A DNA stretch of 52,061 nucleotides, taken from contig JAFGSA010000057.1 of NCBI GenBank assembly GCA_016934855.1, positions 1-52,061 on the forward strand. Reading direction: 5' to 3'. A program made the position numbers and the translations under genes. The DNA comes from Elusimicrobiota bacterium (GTDB lineage: Bacteria; CG03; SLGR01; JAFGSA01). Positions within the stretch are counted from its first letter, which is position 1, and each line of letters starts with the position of its first letter. Shown piece after piece: positions 1 to 9,072 of the stretch. The notes below the pieces were generated by a model, which was given only the letters and a program-made list of their open reading frames with translations, made no database searches and was not told the origin of the DNA.

Positions 1-40
1 TGCAGCAGGAATCGGGGAAATCCGCCGGACCCGGGATGAT

Positions 41-1606
41 CTATCCTGCTTCGCGATATTCCCGCTCCGGGTTCACGGACCATATATTCTTCTTATCTTT
101 GATACCCCGGGCTATATTTTCTACAGCCGCCATTGCTGTCATTATCGCATGATCCTGGTTATTGTATTTATGCATGCCGTTTCTTCCTATCAAGAACAGG
201 TTTTCGAATTGATCTGTAAAATTTTTTATTATCTCGATGCGATCATATGAACCGAAATAAGCCGGATAAGCTTTCTGCATCCTGACAACCGTACTGTCCG
301 ATACTTCATTTCTCTCTATAAATCCGATCTGTTCCAGTTCATTTATGGCCGTTTTCGCGACGTCATCATCTTTCATCTGCCATAGCGCGTCTTCCTTGTT
401 ACACAGATATTCCAAACCAAGCCATACCGTGTCCGCCTTATTTATCATGTAAGGACTCCAGTTATTATATATCTGGATCCTGGATAACTTGAGACGCTTT
501 TCCTGAATATATATCCAGCAATCCGGGACAATATTATTAACCGTCCTTATCCCGGTGTCATTCTTAATCTTGAGGCTGCTGACGAGCAGCCCGACTATTA
601 TAATATCGCGGTACCGGAGCTTTTCCGCAACTTTTTTTACTTCCAGAGGCACATCTTCCAGGCCATTTATCAGCTCGACTATCGGCATCGAAGAGATAAA
701 ATAATCCCCCTCCACAGTCGAAATCTCATCCGTCTTTCTATTTTTCACTATGACATGAGTGATATTTTTATCCTTGCTCTTCAACCCCACCACCTGACTA
801 TCCAGATATATCTGACATTTTTTTTCTTTGACAATCCCGGCGAGTTCTTCCCAGAACTGCCCGCAACCCAGCTTAGGATACATAAACTGTCTTATCAGAC
901 TTGTCTCCGGATTCATAACTGTTTTCCGGAATATCTTATAGCTCAATGAGTCGATTACGGACCTGACAAGAGACAGTCTTTTTATCCTCTCTTCGCCCCA
1001 TTCGCTGCCGATCTCGGAACATGATACTCCCCAGACTTTCTGAGTATAATCCTTGAAAAATAAGTTATATAATTCTTTACCGAACCTCGCAATAAAAAAA
1101 TCTTCGAGATTATTATTTTTTTTCAACGGGTTAATCCGTGTAATAAAATAACTCCGCAGTATTTTAACGGTCCTGCTGATACCCAGCTTTCTGAACGTAT
1201 CGGAAGCCAAAGAGATCGGGTAATCAAAGAATTTTTCCAAAAAGTATATACGCGAAATACGGTTGCGGATCAGCATTACTTTACGGTTATCTGTTTTCAG
1301 AGAAACCATGGGCACGGAGGGGTTTTTCAGGAATACATGATCCCTGTACGAATAGCCTGCTTCAAGAGGCATTATATCCAGCCACCACCGTATTACCTTG
1401 TCGCATTTTGAAAAAAATCTGTGTCCCCCTATATCCATTCTGTTGCCTTTATACTCGACTGTCCTGGCTATTCCACCGACTTCGTTCTGCTGTTCGTATA
1501 TAAGCGGTATGATATCGGTCTTATTGAGAAGTTCATATGCCGCGGACAACCCGGCAGGTCCCGCCCCGATGATTACTGCTTTCTTATGGTATGTGTTTCC
1601 GTCCAT
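41..1606 (-). CDS. FAD-dependent oxidoreductase, UDP-galactopyranose mutase/protoporphyrinogen oxidase-like (copy 1)
   Basis: The 521-residue protein opens with a Rossmann dinucleotide-binding motif (GAGPAG, residues 14-19), followed by the VGGIAR element (43-48) and [10 protein letters not shown] (58-67) typical of the FAD-binding amine-oxidase/HemY/Glf-like superfamily. Near the C-terminus [15 protein letters not shown] (470-484) is the second FAD contact region. No signal peptide or membrane segment is seen, so it is probably cytoplasmic. It lies 92 bp downstream of a paralog on the same strand; both end with the shared tail IWSVN-x-E-x-EY. Members of this family often sit in polysaccharide clusters and may act on nucleotide sugars or polyprenoid/carotenoid-like lipids. 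The substrate cannot be read from the sequence. The ATG start is supported by alignment with the paralog. Confidence 0.8.
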   Translation of the reverse strand: MDGNTYHKKAVIIGAGPAGLSAAYELLNKTDIIPLIYEQQNEVGGIARTVEYKGNRMDIGGHRFFSKCDKVIRWWLDIMPLEAGYSYRDHVFLKNPSVPMVSLKTDNRKVMLIRNRISRIYFLEKFFDYPISLASDTFRKLGISRTVKILRSYFITRINPLKKNNNLEDFFIARFGKELYNLFFKDYTQKVWGVSCSEIGSEWGEERIKRLSLVRSVIDSLSYKIFRKTVMNPETSLIRQFMYPKLGCGQFWEELAGIVKEKKCQIYLDSQVVGLKSKDKNITHVIVKNRKTDEISTVEGDYFISSMPIVELINGLEDVPLEVKKVAEKLRYRDIIIVGLLVSSLKIKNDTGIRTVNNIVPDCWIYIQEKRLKLSRIQIYNNWSPYMINKADTVWLGLEYLCNKEDALWQMKDDDVAKTAINELEQIGFIERNEVSDSTVVRMQKAYPAYFGSYDRIEIIKNFTDQFENLFLIGRNGMHKYNNQDHAIMTAMAAVENIARGIKDKKNIWSVNPEREYREAG

Positions 1607-1611
1607 TATTT

Positions 1612-1641
1612 CTTATAGATATTTTCATGCACCATCCGCAA
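1612..1641 (-). promoter_or_regulatory. candidate promoter, possibly leaderless, for the copy 1 FAD oxidoreductase
   Basis: On the minus strand TTGCGG and TATAAG are separated by 18 bp. The -10-like hexamer ends only 5 bp before the ATG at 1606, which would give a leaderless or almost leaderless transcript. The -35 match is weak (3 of 6), and the gene could instead be cotranscribed with its upstream paralog. Confidence 0.25.
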
Positions 1642-1698
1642 TTACCCGGGAACAATCCGGCCTCCTGCATGTTTCCGTATAAAAAAGTCCCGGATGAA

Positions 1699-3258
1699 TT
1701 ATTTTGACTCGTGATATTCCTGTTCTGCATTCACGGACCATATATTCTTCTTATCTTTGATGCCGCCGGCTATATTTTCTGCAGCCGCAATTGCGGTCAT
1801 CACTGCATGATCCTGGTTATTATACCTGTGCATACCGTTCCTGCCGATCAGGAACAGGTTCTCAAAACTGTCGGTAAAACCTCTTATTTTATAAAATTGG
1901 CTGTACGAGCCGAAGTAACACGGATACGCTTTCTTTATCCTGAATACTTTGCCTTCGACAACACCGTCCTTCTTTATAAAACCTACCTTCTTTAATTCAT
2001 CGGAAGCGAGCTCCAGCATGTCCCTGTCGTCCGTCTTCCATAAAGAGTCTCCCTCGTCACACAGGTACTCCAGGCCCAGCCACACGTCTTCGCTGTTCTT
2101 CAGCATATGAGGGCTCCAGTTGTTATAGACCTGTATTCTGCACAGCTTAAGAGAACTGTCCTGGATATATATCCAGGAATCGCGCACCAGGCGGCCATTT
2201 TTACCCCTGGCTGCGCTGCCTATGCTTTTCCTGTCGATGAGCACGCCTGCGAGCACCATACTCCGGTATCTCAATCCCTTAGCGACCCCTTCTACTTCCG
2301 GCGGAGGTCCGTCAAAACCGGCTAAAAGTTCGGCTACGGGCATGGATGAGACGAAATAATCCCCGTTAACAGTAAAGGTCTCGCCTGTACTCAGGTCTTT
2401 TACCTCGGCCTGCGTAATCCTGCCGTTCTTCTCTTTCAGTCCGGTTACTGCATGATTCAGATGTATCCGGCCGCCTTTTTCAGTGACCATACGGGCTGTC
2501 TCTTCCCAGAAACTTCCGCTGCCCAGACCGGGGTACATGAATCTTCTTATAAGGCTGGTTTCGGTTTTCCCGCTATGTCTTTCCCCGCCGCGGAACAACC
2601 TGTTTTTCATTGCGTCAATAACCGATCTGGCCAGGGAAAGCCCCCTTACCCGCTGAAACCCCCACTGGCTGTCTATCTCGCCGCAGGGTACTCCCCATAT
2701 TTTAGAGGTATAATCCTTGAAAAACATCAAATAAAGTTTTTTTCCGAACCTGTTGATAAAGAAACTTTCCAGAGTGCCGTCCTTCTTTGGAGGCAGTATG
2801 CGTGCCAGTATATAGCTGCATATGATATCCAGGCTTCTGCTTACGCCCAGGGCCCGAACGGTCTTTCGGGAAACAGATATCGGGTAATCGATGAACTTTC
2901 CCAAAAAATATATGCTTGAAGAACGGTCAAGCATCATCATCGCGCTTTTTCTGCCACTCTCGGGAAACGCGCCGGCGGCCGGCCGGTTTCTTGCCGGGAA
3001 ACTCCCTCCCGGGGAAGAGTTCCGCTCAATCGGCATTATATCGAGCCACCATTGCGTGATTTTGTCATACTTTGAGAAGAACCTGTGAGGGCCTATGTCC
3101 AGCATGTTCCCCTTGAAAGCGAATGTTCTGGATAAACCTCCGACCATATTTTCTTTCTCGTATATTATCGGCATGACACCGGTTTTGCGGAGCAGCTCGT
3201 ATGCGAAAGACAATCCCGCGGGACCCGCCCCGGCGATTATCGCTTTTTCCCCGTTCAT
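1699..3258 (-). CDS. FAD-dependent oxidoreductase, UDP-galactopyranose mutase/protoporphyrinogen oxidase-like (copy 2)
   Basis: This is a paralog of the downstream gene. It has the same Rossmann motif (GAGPAG), the VGGLSR and DIGPHRFFSK elements and the C-terminal [15 protein letters not shown] segment. The start is placed at the ATG at 3258 because the product MNGEKAIIAGAGPAG then matches the paralog in length before the nucleotide-binding loop. An in-frame GTG at 3303, with an AAAGG Shine-Dalgarno-like stretch, would add 15 residues. Compared with copy 1, a short segment around residues 80-105 is Pro/Gly-rich and divergent, so the two copies may act on different substrates. It is the first gene of a two-gene unit and is divergent from the phosphodiesterase gene at 3596. 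The function is a flavin-dependent redox or isomerase reaction of unknown substrate. Confidence 0.8.
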   Translation of the reverse strand: MNGEKAIIAGAGPAGLSFAYELLRKTGVMPIIYEKENMVGGLSRTFAFKGNMLDIGPHRFFSKYDKITQWWLDIMPIERNSSPGGSFPARNRPAAGAFPESGRKSAMMMLDRSSSIYFLGKFIDYPISVSRKTVRALGVSRSLDIICSYILARILPPKKDGTLESFFINRFGKKLYLMFFKDYTSKIWGVPCGEIDSQWGFQRVRGLSLARSVIDAMKNRLFRGGERHSGKTETSLIRRFMYPGLGSGSFWEETARMVTEKGGRIHLNHAVTGLKEKNGRITQAEVKDLSTGETFTVNGDYFVSSMPVAELLAGFDGPPPEVEGVAKGLRYRSMVLAGVLIDRKSIGSAARGKNGRLVRDSWIYIQDSSLKLCRIQVYNNWSPHMLKNSEDVWLGLEYLCDEGDSLWKTDDRDMLELASDELKKVGFIKKDGVVEGKVFRIKKAYPCYFGSYSQFYKIRGFTDSFENLFLIGRNGMHRYNNQDHAVMTAIAAAENIAGGIKDKKNIWSVNAEQEYHESK

Positions 3259-3379
3259 ACGGCCGCCCGCGTCTCTCCCGGCAGCATTATATCCATACAG
3301 CACTCCACCAAACCTTTCATAAAGTATCGCCGCAGTATATCTCAGTGACTGCGATCATTTCAGAATACATATTTATGCC

Positions 3380-3411
3380 TTGACAATGCAACATAATTAT
3401 ATCAATATAAG
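3380..3411 (+). promoter_or_regulatory. weak promoter candidate in the divergent intergenic region
   Basis: The region between the divergent FAD-oxidoreductase and phosphodiesterase genes contains a perfect TTGACA at 3380-3385, but the best TATA-like hexamer (TATAAG, 3406-3411) is 20 bp away, longer than usual. At 17 bp spacing the hexamer is CAATAT. I see no RNA gene and no convincing small gene in 3304-3595; it is AT-rich and probably carries promoters for both directions. The downstream gene has its own Shine-Dalgarno GGAG at 3583-3586. Confidence 0.25.
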
Positions 3412-3595
3412 TCTGAAATATGAAATTCTCTCATAATAACAGGGGTCGTTGCGGTGCCTGATCATTCTCTTATGCTTTATAACAAGGTCTTCTTATATTT
3501 TTATATATGAGACCCGGGTCATACGCCTTCAACACATCCCCTCAATTAACGTAACAGACTGGTAAAATCAGCAGAATGCCAATGGAGATTAAAAA

Positions 3596-5620
3596 ATGTT
3601 AAAAAAATATTTTATGTTTTTTATCCTGATAGCCGTATCGTTTGTCCTGGCTGTGGCGCTGAAGCCGGTATTTCATAAAAAGAATTCGAGGCTGTACTGG
3701 TTCATCCCGGACGGCATGCGCGCGGATCCCGGGATATTCAACGTTTTTCAATGGGCGGACGAAGGTCTGCTGCCGAATATAAAAAAGATGATGTCCCGCG
3801 GTACCTACGGGTTCTGCAAACCCGTTTATCCGGGGCATACTCCCGTTAATTTCGCCACTCTTTTTACCGGCTCTTATCCGGAAGTCCACAAAGTATCCGA
3901 CGGGCCCATGCATGAAGAAGGAAAGCCGCTCAGTTCGGTCGCAGTCGGCGGATTCAGCTCCGTGGCCAAGAAAGTCGATCCCATATGGCTGACGCTGGAA
4001 AACGGCGGCGCCCGGGTGGGCCTGCTTTCCATCCCCGGCTCGACTCCTCCCGAACTCAAGAACGGATATACCATGGTAGGCCGCTGGGGAGGCTGGGGAG
4101 CTTCGTTCCACGCGGTGAATTTCGAGGAAAAAGGTTCAGGAGAAAGACAATTCAACCTGGGAAGCAGCAAGAGGCTCTTTTTCTTCGGCCCGCCGCTGCT
4201 AATATTCGCGGAAAGCTCGGAAACCGAAGATTATCCCGGGGAACTGAAGACTTTTTCGGCAGTCAGGCGCGCCGGGCTTTCCGCGTGGGGCGCGACGGTA
4301 TCCGGCTGCATATACGATTCCACCGACGACGGCACTGTCAACTATGACAGGATGGCCTTTTCCACGGACGGGAAAACTGTTTCAGTCGATCTCAAGCAGG
4401 GCCAATGGAGCGAATGGCTGCCTATAAAGCTCTTATGGCACGACAAGAAGACAGACACATCCGCAGAAATAGATACGGTTTTCAAAATAAAGGTGACAAA
4501 GCTCGACGGGAAAGGTTTCTTTGCGGTCCGCTTCTATTATAACGCGATGAACGAGACATTGACGGATCCCGGATACATCGCTTCCGATATGATCGAAAAT
4601 GTAGGCCCCATGGTCGACTTTGTCGACAACTTTCCCCCGCAGCTGATATATTACCCCGAAGACAGGAATACTTTCCTCGAAGAAGCGGATATGTCTTTTG
4701 ACTGGCACACCAGGGCCTGCTCGTATTTTATAGATACATACCGCCCGGACGTTTTCATACACGATATATACACGCCTAACCAGATGCTCACGAGCAGGTG
4801 GTGGATGGGATATATCGATCCGGACAGCCCCTTCTACAATGAAGTCGGCGATAAGGAACGGGACCGGCTGTGGGCAGAAGTGAAAGACATGTACAGGAAA
4901 CTGGACAGGATCATCGGTGTCTACCTGAAAAAAGCCCGGAAAAACGACGTAGTGGTGCTCAGTTCCGACCACGGCGCCGCGCCCCTCCACACCTGGGTGC
5001 ACGTCAACAATCTTTTTGCTTCTAAAGGCTGGCTCAAGTGCAGGCAGGACAGAGAGAGCGGCGAATACATAATCGACTGGGAAAAATCAAAAGCCGTCTA
5101 TCTTAAGTTCGGCCATGTCTATGTGAATCCTGCGGGACTGCATAACAGCGAAGGCAGATGGGAAAGAGGCTCCGGGCCGGAATACATACGCTTCAGAGAA
5201 GAGGTTGCGGAATCTGTCAGAAACCTGAGGGACAGCAGGAACGCGGCGCCTCTGGCGAAGATATGCTCCTGGGAAGACGCGGAGAAGGAATTCCGGCTCC
5301 CGCATGAAAGGTCAGGAGACCTCTTAATATCGAATGTTCCCGGTTACGGATGGAGCGAGACCATGACGCCGGACAGGATACTTTTCTCCAGGCCCCTGAA
5401 AACCGGGTACAAGCAGGCCATTATCTGTGAAAACTCCCCATGTATGTGGACGCCGTTCATAATAGTGGGGCCGGACATAAAGCAAGATAATTTTCTGAAA
5501 GACGACCTCCTGTCAATGACGGACCAGTATCCGACGATCATGAAAGCGCTGGGCAGGGAATGTCCCGGATTCGTGCAGGGCAAAGTCATCAGAAAAGCCT
5601 TTTTAAAAGAAGATAATTGA
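3596..5620 (+). CDS. membrane-anchored type I phosphodiesterase/nucleotide pyrophosphatase-like protein (alkaline phosphatase superfamily)
   Basis: The 674-residue protein starts with an N-terminal hydrophobic segment (about residues 5-24) that should anchor it with the catalytic domain outside the cytoplasm. The alkaline-phosphatase-superfamily core is visible: PDGMRAD with Asp39, a nucleophile loop HTPVNFATLFTG with Thr82, and SSDHG with Asp458/His459. The DxxxH metal motif expected between them reads NQMLT (Asn395, Thr399), and the usual C-terminal metal-site His is not apparent near the IIVGPD segment. One of the two metal sites therefore looks altered. An insert at about residues 190-330, beta-rich by composition, separates the core halves. 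Shine-Dalgarno GGAG precedes the ATG. The stop overlaps the start of the following lipoprotein. It probably hydrolyses or transfers a phosphodiester or phosphonate head group on an envelope lipid or glycan. The family is clear; the substrate is not. Confidence 0.75.
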   Translation: MLKKYFMFFILIAVSFVLAVALKPVFHKKNSRLYWFIPDGMRADPGIFNVFQWADEGLLPNIKKMMSRGTYGFCKPVYPGHTPVNFATLFTGSYPEVHKVSDGPMHEEGKPLSSVAVGGFSSVAKKVDPIWLTLENGGARVGLLSIPGSTPPELKNGYTMVGRWGGWGASFHAVNFEEKGSGERQFNLGSSKRLFFFGPPLLIFAESSETEDYPGELKTFSAVRRAGLSAWGATVSGCIYDSTDDGTVNYDRMAFSTDGKTVSVDLKQGQWSEWLPIKLLWHDKKTDTSAEIDTVFKIKVTKLDGKGFFAVRFYYNAMNETLTDPGYIASDMIENVGPMVDFVDNFPPQLIYYPEDRNTFLEEADMSFDWHTRACSYFIDTYRPDVFIHDIYTPNQMLTSRWWMGYIDPDSPFYNEVGDKERDRLWAEVKDMYRKLDRIIGVYLKKARKNDVVVLSSDHGAAPLHTWVHVNNLFASKGWLKCRQDRESGEYIIDWEKSKAVYLKFGHVYVNPAGLHNSEGRWERGSGPEYIRFREEVAESVRNLRDSRNAAPLAKICSWEDAEKEFRLPHERSGDLLISNVPGYGWSETMTPDRILFSRPLKTGYKQAIICENSPCMWTPFIIVGPDIKQDNFLKDDLLSMTDQYPTIMKALGRECPGFVQGKVIRKAFLKEDN

Positions 5621-6162
5621 AACCGCGCAGCTTGCTCCTTCTATTTTTCCTGGCGGGATGCTCGGGGCATCCCGGAGGTCTTGAATCACGCCTCTTATCG
5701 GATTACAGGCTTACAGACCATAGGAAAAAAGGCATATCCAGCACGTATATCTATGAAAAACCGGAAGGGAAGATATTCATCGAAAGGTTAGCATGTGCTG
5801 ACCGGGCCTCTATGGAAAAAACGGTCAGGGAAGACATGTTGACTGTCAAGATGCTTTATTCGGATACTCTCTCGCCTTATCCCGGATATATATCATACAG
5901 GATAACAGCCGATAAGAGCGTCTTGCCCGAATACAGGGAAAAAGGCGCGGGAGACACATATTACAGGTATTTTCTCCTTTACTCCAACGACCGCCTTTCC
6001 CTGGGGATAACCTCCATGGACGCAGCATCGCATAGATATCTTCACGGCTGGATCACGCGTTCCGGCAATAATATCCTGTATAGGGTAAAGATATTCGAAC
6101 CCCTGGACACCGGTTCCCGCGAGATAGAGGAGATATTCTTCTCGCTGGTCTGCAGAGATTGA
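5617..6162 (+). CDS. putative lipoprotein of unknown function
   Basis: The 181-residue product begins MKPRSLLLLFFLAGC, a short positively charged and hydrophobic signal ending in a lipobox (LAGC, Cys15), so it should be lipid-anchored. The start is a TTG whose TGA portion is the stop codon of the phosphodiesterase gene, which suggests translational coupling. An AAGAAG stretch just upstream can serve as Shine-Dalgarno. The remainder (about 165 residues) is a soluble alpha/beta domain without recognisable motifs. Because it is coupled to the membrane-anchored phosphodiesterase, it may be an accessory protein on the same side of the membrane. I do not recognise the family. Confidence 0.7.
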   Translation: MKPRSLLLLFFLAGCSGHPGGLESRLLSDYRLTDHRKKGISSTYIYEKPEGKIFIERLACADRASMEKTVREDMLTVKMLYSDTLSPYPGYISYRITADKSVLPEYREKGAGDTYYRYFLLYSNDRLSLGITSMDAASHRYLHGWITRSGNNILYRVKIFEPLDTGSREIEEIFFSLVCRD

Positions 6163-6221
6163 CGTTCATCTCACAGTATAAGGCTCATGTACTGCGGCCG
6201 CCGGATGCTTTCGGGGCGTGC

Positions 6222-6251
6222 TTGACAAATATGCAAGGCAAAATTTAAGAT
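6222..6251 (+). promoter_or_regulatory. candidate sigma-70-type promoter
   Basis: TTGACA (6222-6227) and TAAGAT (6246-6251) are separated by 18 bp, 38 bp upstream of the HydE-like gene at 6290. The perfect -35 hexamer and its position in a 127-bp gap make it a reasonable start for the 6290-11617 transcript. AGGAA about 10 bp before the ATG can serve as Shine-Dalgarno. Confidence 0.45.
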
Positions 6252-6289
6252 GAGTAGACCGGGATTCGCCCCTGCAGGAACCCCTTAAA

Positions 6290-7294
6290 ATGACGGAAAT
6301 GATTATCGAAAATTTACAGAAAGGCAGTTTAGACAGAAAAACGATCGAATCAGCCCTCGCTCTCAAGGACAGCGGGCAATCGCAGCTCTTCTCTCTTGCG
6401 AGGGATGTCCGCAGGCGGCATCACAAAGACACCGTAGAACTGCGCAGCGTCATAGAAATATCGAACACGTGCAGCCAGGACTGCTGTTTCTGCAATATCA
6501 GCGTCCGTTCCGCACTTAAACGCTACATAATACCGTATGACGAATACGTAAGAAGGATCGGATATCTGTACCAGGCGAAAAACAGACGCGTGTTTCTCAT
6601 ACAGTCTGGCGAGAACAGGTCCCAGAAATTCGTAGACTTCATCGCAAGATGCATAGATCACACGAAAAGCAATTACCCTGATTCGGTTATCATTCTCTGT
6701 CTCGGCAATCTCTCTCACAGCCAGTATTCCCTTCTCAAGAGCTGCGGGGCGGACAGGTACATCCTGAAGTTCGAGACCTCCGATCCTGTCCTGTATGAGA
6801 AAATCAAACCGGGCGACACGCTCAATGAAAGGATCGAATGCATCGGGATGCTGGCCGAGATAGGCTTTGAGGTCGGCTCGGGGAATATAATAGGTCTGCC
6901 GGGACAGGACATACGCGACCTGGTAAACGACCTGCTGTTCATCGGGAAATTCAAACTCACCATGGCCAGCGCGTCTGTTTTCATACCCGGGGAAGCTTCT
7001 GATTTCTCCGGGGAAGATCCCGGTGATACGGATCTGACGCTGAACTACATGGCTCTTATGCGTATTTTATATCCGGAACTGCTCATCCCTTCGACCAGCT
7101 CACTCGAGAAATCCCGGAAAGGAGGACAATACCTGGGACTGATGGCCGGCGCAGACACCCTGACGGTCCATGACGGCACACCCCGGCGCCTTAAGAAATA
7201 TTTTCCTATATATACGACTCACAGGTTCACCCCCAACGAAACATTCATAAAAAGAATAATGAAGAAAGCCGGGCTTTCTTCTGCATGCATGTGA
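6290..7294 (+). CDS. radical SAM protein, HydE/biotin synthase/PylB-like
   Basis: The 334-residue enzyme carries the radical SAM cluster motif CSQDCCFC (Cys61, Cys65, Cys68), preceded by the strand ELRSVIEISNTC, as in the biotin synthase/HydE/methylornithine synthase group. Length fits that group (about 320-360). Segments such as LKFETSDPVLYEKIKPGDTL, GNIIGLPGQ and IPSTSSLEK follow the HydE/BioB TIM-barrel order. Neither hydrogenase structural genes nor hydF/hydG are in the window, so a role in FeFe-hydrogenase maturation is not supported by context. Its stop overlaps the start of a sulfatase-fold protein by 10 bp. It is likely cytoplasmic and probably performs a carbon-skeleton or sulfur-insertion type radical reaction. 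The substrate is unknown. Confidence 0.75.
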   Translation: MTEMIIENLQKGSLDRKTIESALALKDSGQSQLFSLARDVRRRHHKDTVELRSVIEISNTCSQDCCFCNISVRSALKRYIIPYDEYVRRIGYLYQAKNRRVFLIQSGENRSQKFVDFIARCIDHTKSNYPDSVIILCLGNLSHSQYSLLKSCGADRYILKFETSDPVLYEKIKPGDTLNERIECIGMLAEIGFEVGSGNIIGLPGQDIRDLVNDLLFIGKFKLTMASASVFIPGEASDFSGEDPGDTDLTLNYMALMRILYPELLIPSTSSLEKSRKGGQYLGLMAGADTLTVHDGTPRRLKKYFPIYTTHRFTPNETFIKRIMKKAGLSSACM

Positions 7295-8946
7295 TTATGC
7301 CCCATTTATCGCGGAAAGCCAGGGCTTTATTTCTGAAATCTTCGATATTCCTGCTGTGCATTTCAGCCATATTGGTCCTCGCAGGCTACTTCCGGGACCG
7401 GGCCGGGAAACCGGAATATAATGTCCTTATATACTGCATGACGCCCCTGCGTTCGGATACACTGGGCTGCTACGGCTCGCCGGACGCTTTAACTCCCAGT
7501 ATAGACGATTTTGCGAATAGATCGGCGGTCTTCCGGAACGCCCACACCCAGGAGACCTTCACCCTGCCTGCGTTAGCGACATTACTTACCTCCGTATACC
7601 CGGTGTTTCACAAGATATTCCAATTCGAGAGGGCGCCCCGTCTCGATAAGAATCTAGCCACTCTTCCGCAGATCCTGGCATCCCGCGGCTACAGGACTGT
7701 CCTTGTGGATCCCTACAGGTATCTCGACTGGGAGGACGGATTCTCGGGAGGTTTCAACGACAAGATCTATTCGGGATTAGACAGCATGGACGCCATCGAC
7801 AGCTGGCTGTCCCGCAACACGGGCAGCAGGTTCTTCATGTTTCTGATCGACATGCAGACACATCCTCCGTATACGCCGTCCGAAGCATCGATACTGAAAG
7901 TAGCCGGCAAGACAGAAAACCCGCCTGTCCATTCGAGAGAATACCTGGAAAATAAGAGCCTTGACATCGTCACTAGAAATCCGGAGATACTATTCACGGA
8001 AAAAACGCTGAAGAAATACTCCGATATATTCGGCCTCAAAGATCATGACCTGAAAGCCGGGAAGATCAGAGCCCTGATTGACGAGCTGGGCACTCCCGGG
8101 ATATTTCAGGGGACCGAAGACATGGTCATGGAATTCGAGTCGCTTGTAACCCTTGTGTTCCTGAACAGCTTTGACATGTTTTTTGAAAAATTCAAAGAAG
8201 AGCGGCCGGATGTTTACGATAGTTTCACGGGGGGCAAACATCCGCTTAGTACATATCACAGCACCGGGTACCTCAGAACGCTTTATAACGCCAAAGCATA
8301 CGAAGCGGACAGATGTTTCGGCGATTTCATCGAAGTCCTGAAAAAGCGCGGGCTTATGAAAAACACCGTCATAATATTCCTCTCATGCCACGGCGAAGAG
8401 TTCATGGAGCACGGAGAATACGGCCATGCCCTCATGTATGAGAATGTCTCCAGGATACCGCTTATCATATATACCCCGCGGGCGGCTTTCGGAAAAAGGA
8501 CGATTTCCTCTCACGCAGCGTTAATAGATGTCATGCCTACGGTACTCGACCTCACGGGGATCCCTTCTCCGCATTATCTGCAGGGGATCAGCCTCCTGGC
8601 CCCGATGAAAGGGGGAAACGTTCCGCCCGGCCTGGAAGACAGGGCTGTATATACGGAGCACCTCATGCAGTACATGGACAGCACCATACATTATTCATAT
8701 TCGCTGATTTTCAGAGGATACAAATACATAGCCGAGTTCATAGGCAGAAACGGAAAACTTGTCTTTATCAGCGGAAGAGAGAACTTATTTAACCTGGAAA
8801 ATGATCCTTACGAAAAATCCGATATGGCGGGCCTCGACCCCGGCAAAGCCCTGGAGATGAAGAAAAAACTTCTAAATGACTTCAGAAAAAATTCCGAAAA
8901 AATGCGCGGGGTCACAGGTCCCTTATTCAAGCTGAACGACAATTAA
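7285..8946 (+). CDS. membrane-anchored sulfatase-fold protein with altered active-site residues
   Basis: The 553-residue protein has an N-terminal hydrophobic anchor (about residues 15-34) followed by a sulfatase/alkaline-phosphatase-superfamily domain: NVLIYCMTPLRSDTLGCYG, then TFTLPALATLLTSVYP, and later LSCHGEEFMEHGEYGHA. The order and spacing match arylsulfatases, but the formylglycine CxPSR motif is TLPAL (Thr93). The first metal Asp of the family pattern DTLRAD is Thr53, and the Asp of SDHG is Cys368. It is therefore unlikely to be a classical sulfatase. It could be a divergent phosphotransferase (LtaS/phosphoethanolamine-transferase-like enzymes use Thr) or a binding protein. The start overlaps the upstream radical SAM gene; an alternative ATG lies at 7297. 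Confidence 0.7.
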   Translation: MHVIMPHLSRKARALFLKSSIFLLCISAILVLAGYFRDRAGKPEYNVLIYCMTPLRSDTLGCYGSPDALTPSIDDFANRSAVFRNAHTQETFTLPALATLLTSVYPVFHKIFQFERAPRLDKNLATLPQILASRGYRTVLVDPYRYLDWEDGFSGGFNDKIYSGLDSMDAIDSWLSRNTGSRFFMFLIDMQTHPPYTPSEASILKVAGKTENPPVHSREYLENKSLDIVTRNPEILFTEKTLKKYSDIFGLKDHDLKAGKIRALIDELGTPGIFQGTEDMVMEFESLVTLVFLNSFDMFFEKFKEERPDVYDSFTGGKHPLSTYHSTGYLRTLYNAKAYEADRCFGDFIEVLKKRGLMKNTVIIFLSCHGEEFMEHGEYGHALMYENVSRIPLIIYTPRAAFGKRTISSHAALIDVMPTVLDLTGIPSPHYLQGISLLAPMKGGNVPPGLEDRAVYTEHLMQYMDSTIHYSYSLIFRGYKYIAEFIGRNGKLVFISGRENLFNLENDPYEKSDMAGLDPGKALEMKKKLLNDFRKNSEKMRGVTGPLFKLNDN

Positions 8947-8998
8947 GCCCTGCGCGTCACCGGAAGATCCTTCACAGTATGACAGGCATGATATTCGA

Positions 8999-9027
8999 TT
9001 GACAAAATTACCATTTTCATTTAGTAT
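8999..9027 (+). promoter_or_regulatory. candidate sigma-70-type promoter
   Basis: TTGACA (8999-9004) and TAGTAT (9022-9027) are separated by exactly 17 bp, in the 126-bp gap before the exported methyltransferase gene at 9073. The predicted leader is about 40 nt. Confidence 0.45.
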
Positions 9028-9072
9028 GAGATAAAATGCAGCGGATCCGTCCCTGACATTCTGATAATAAAT

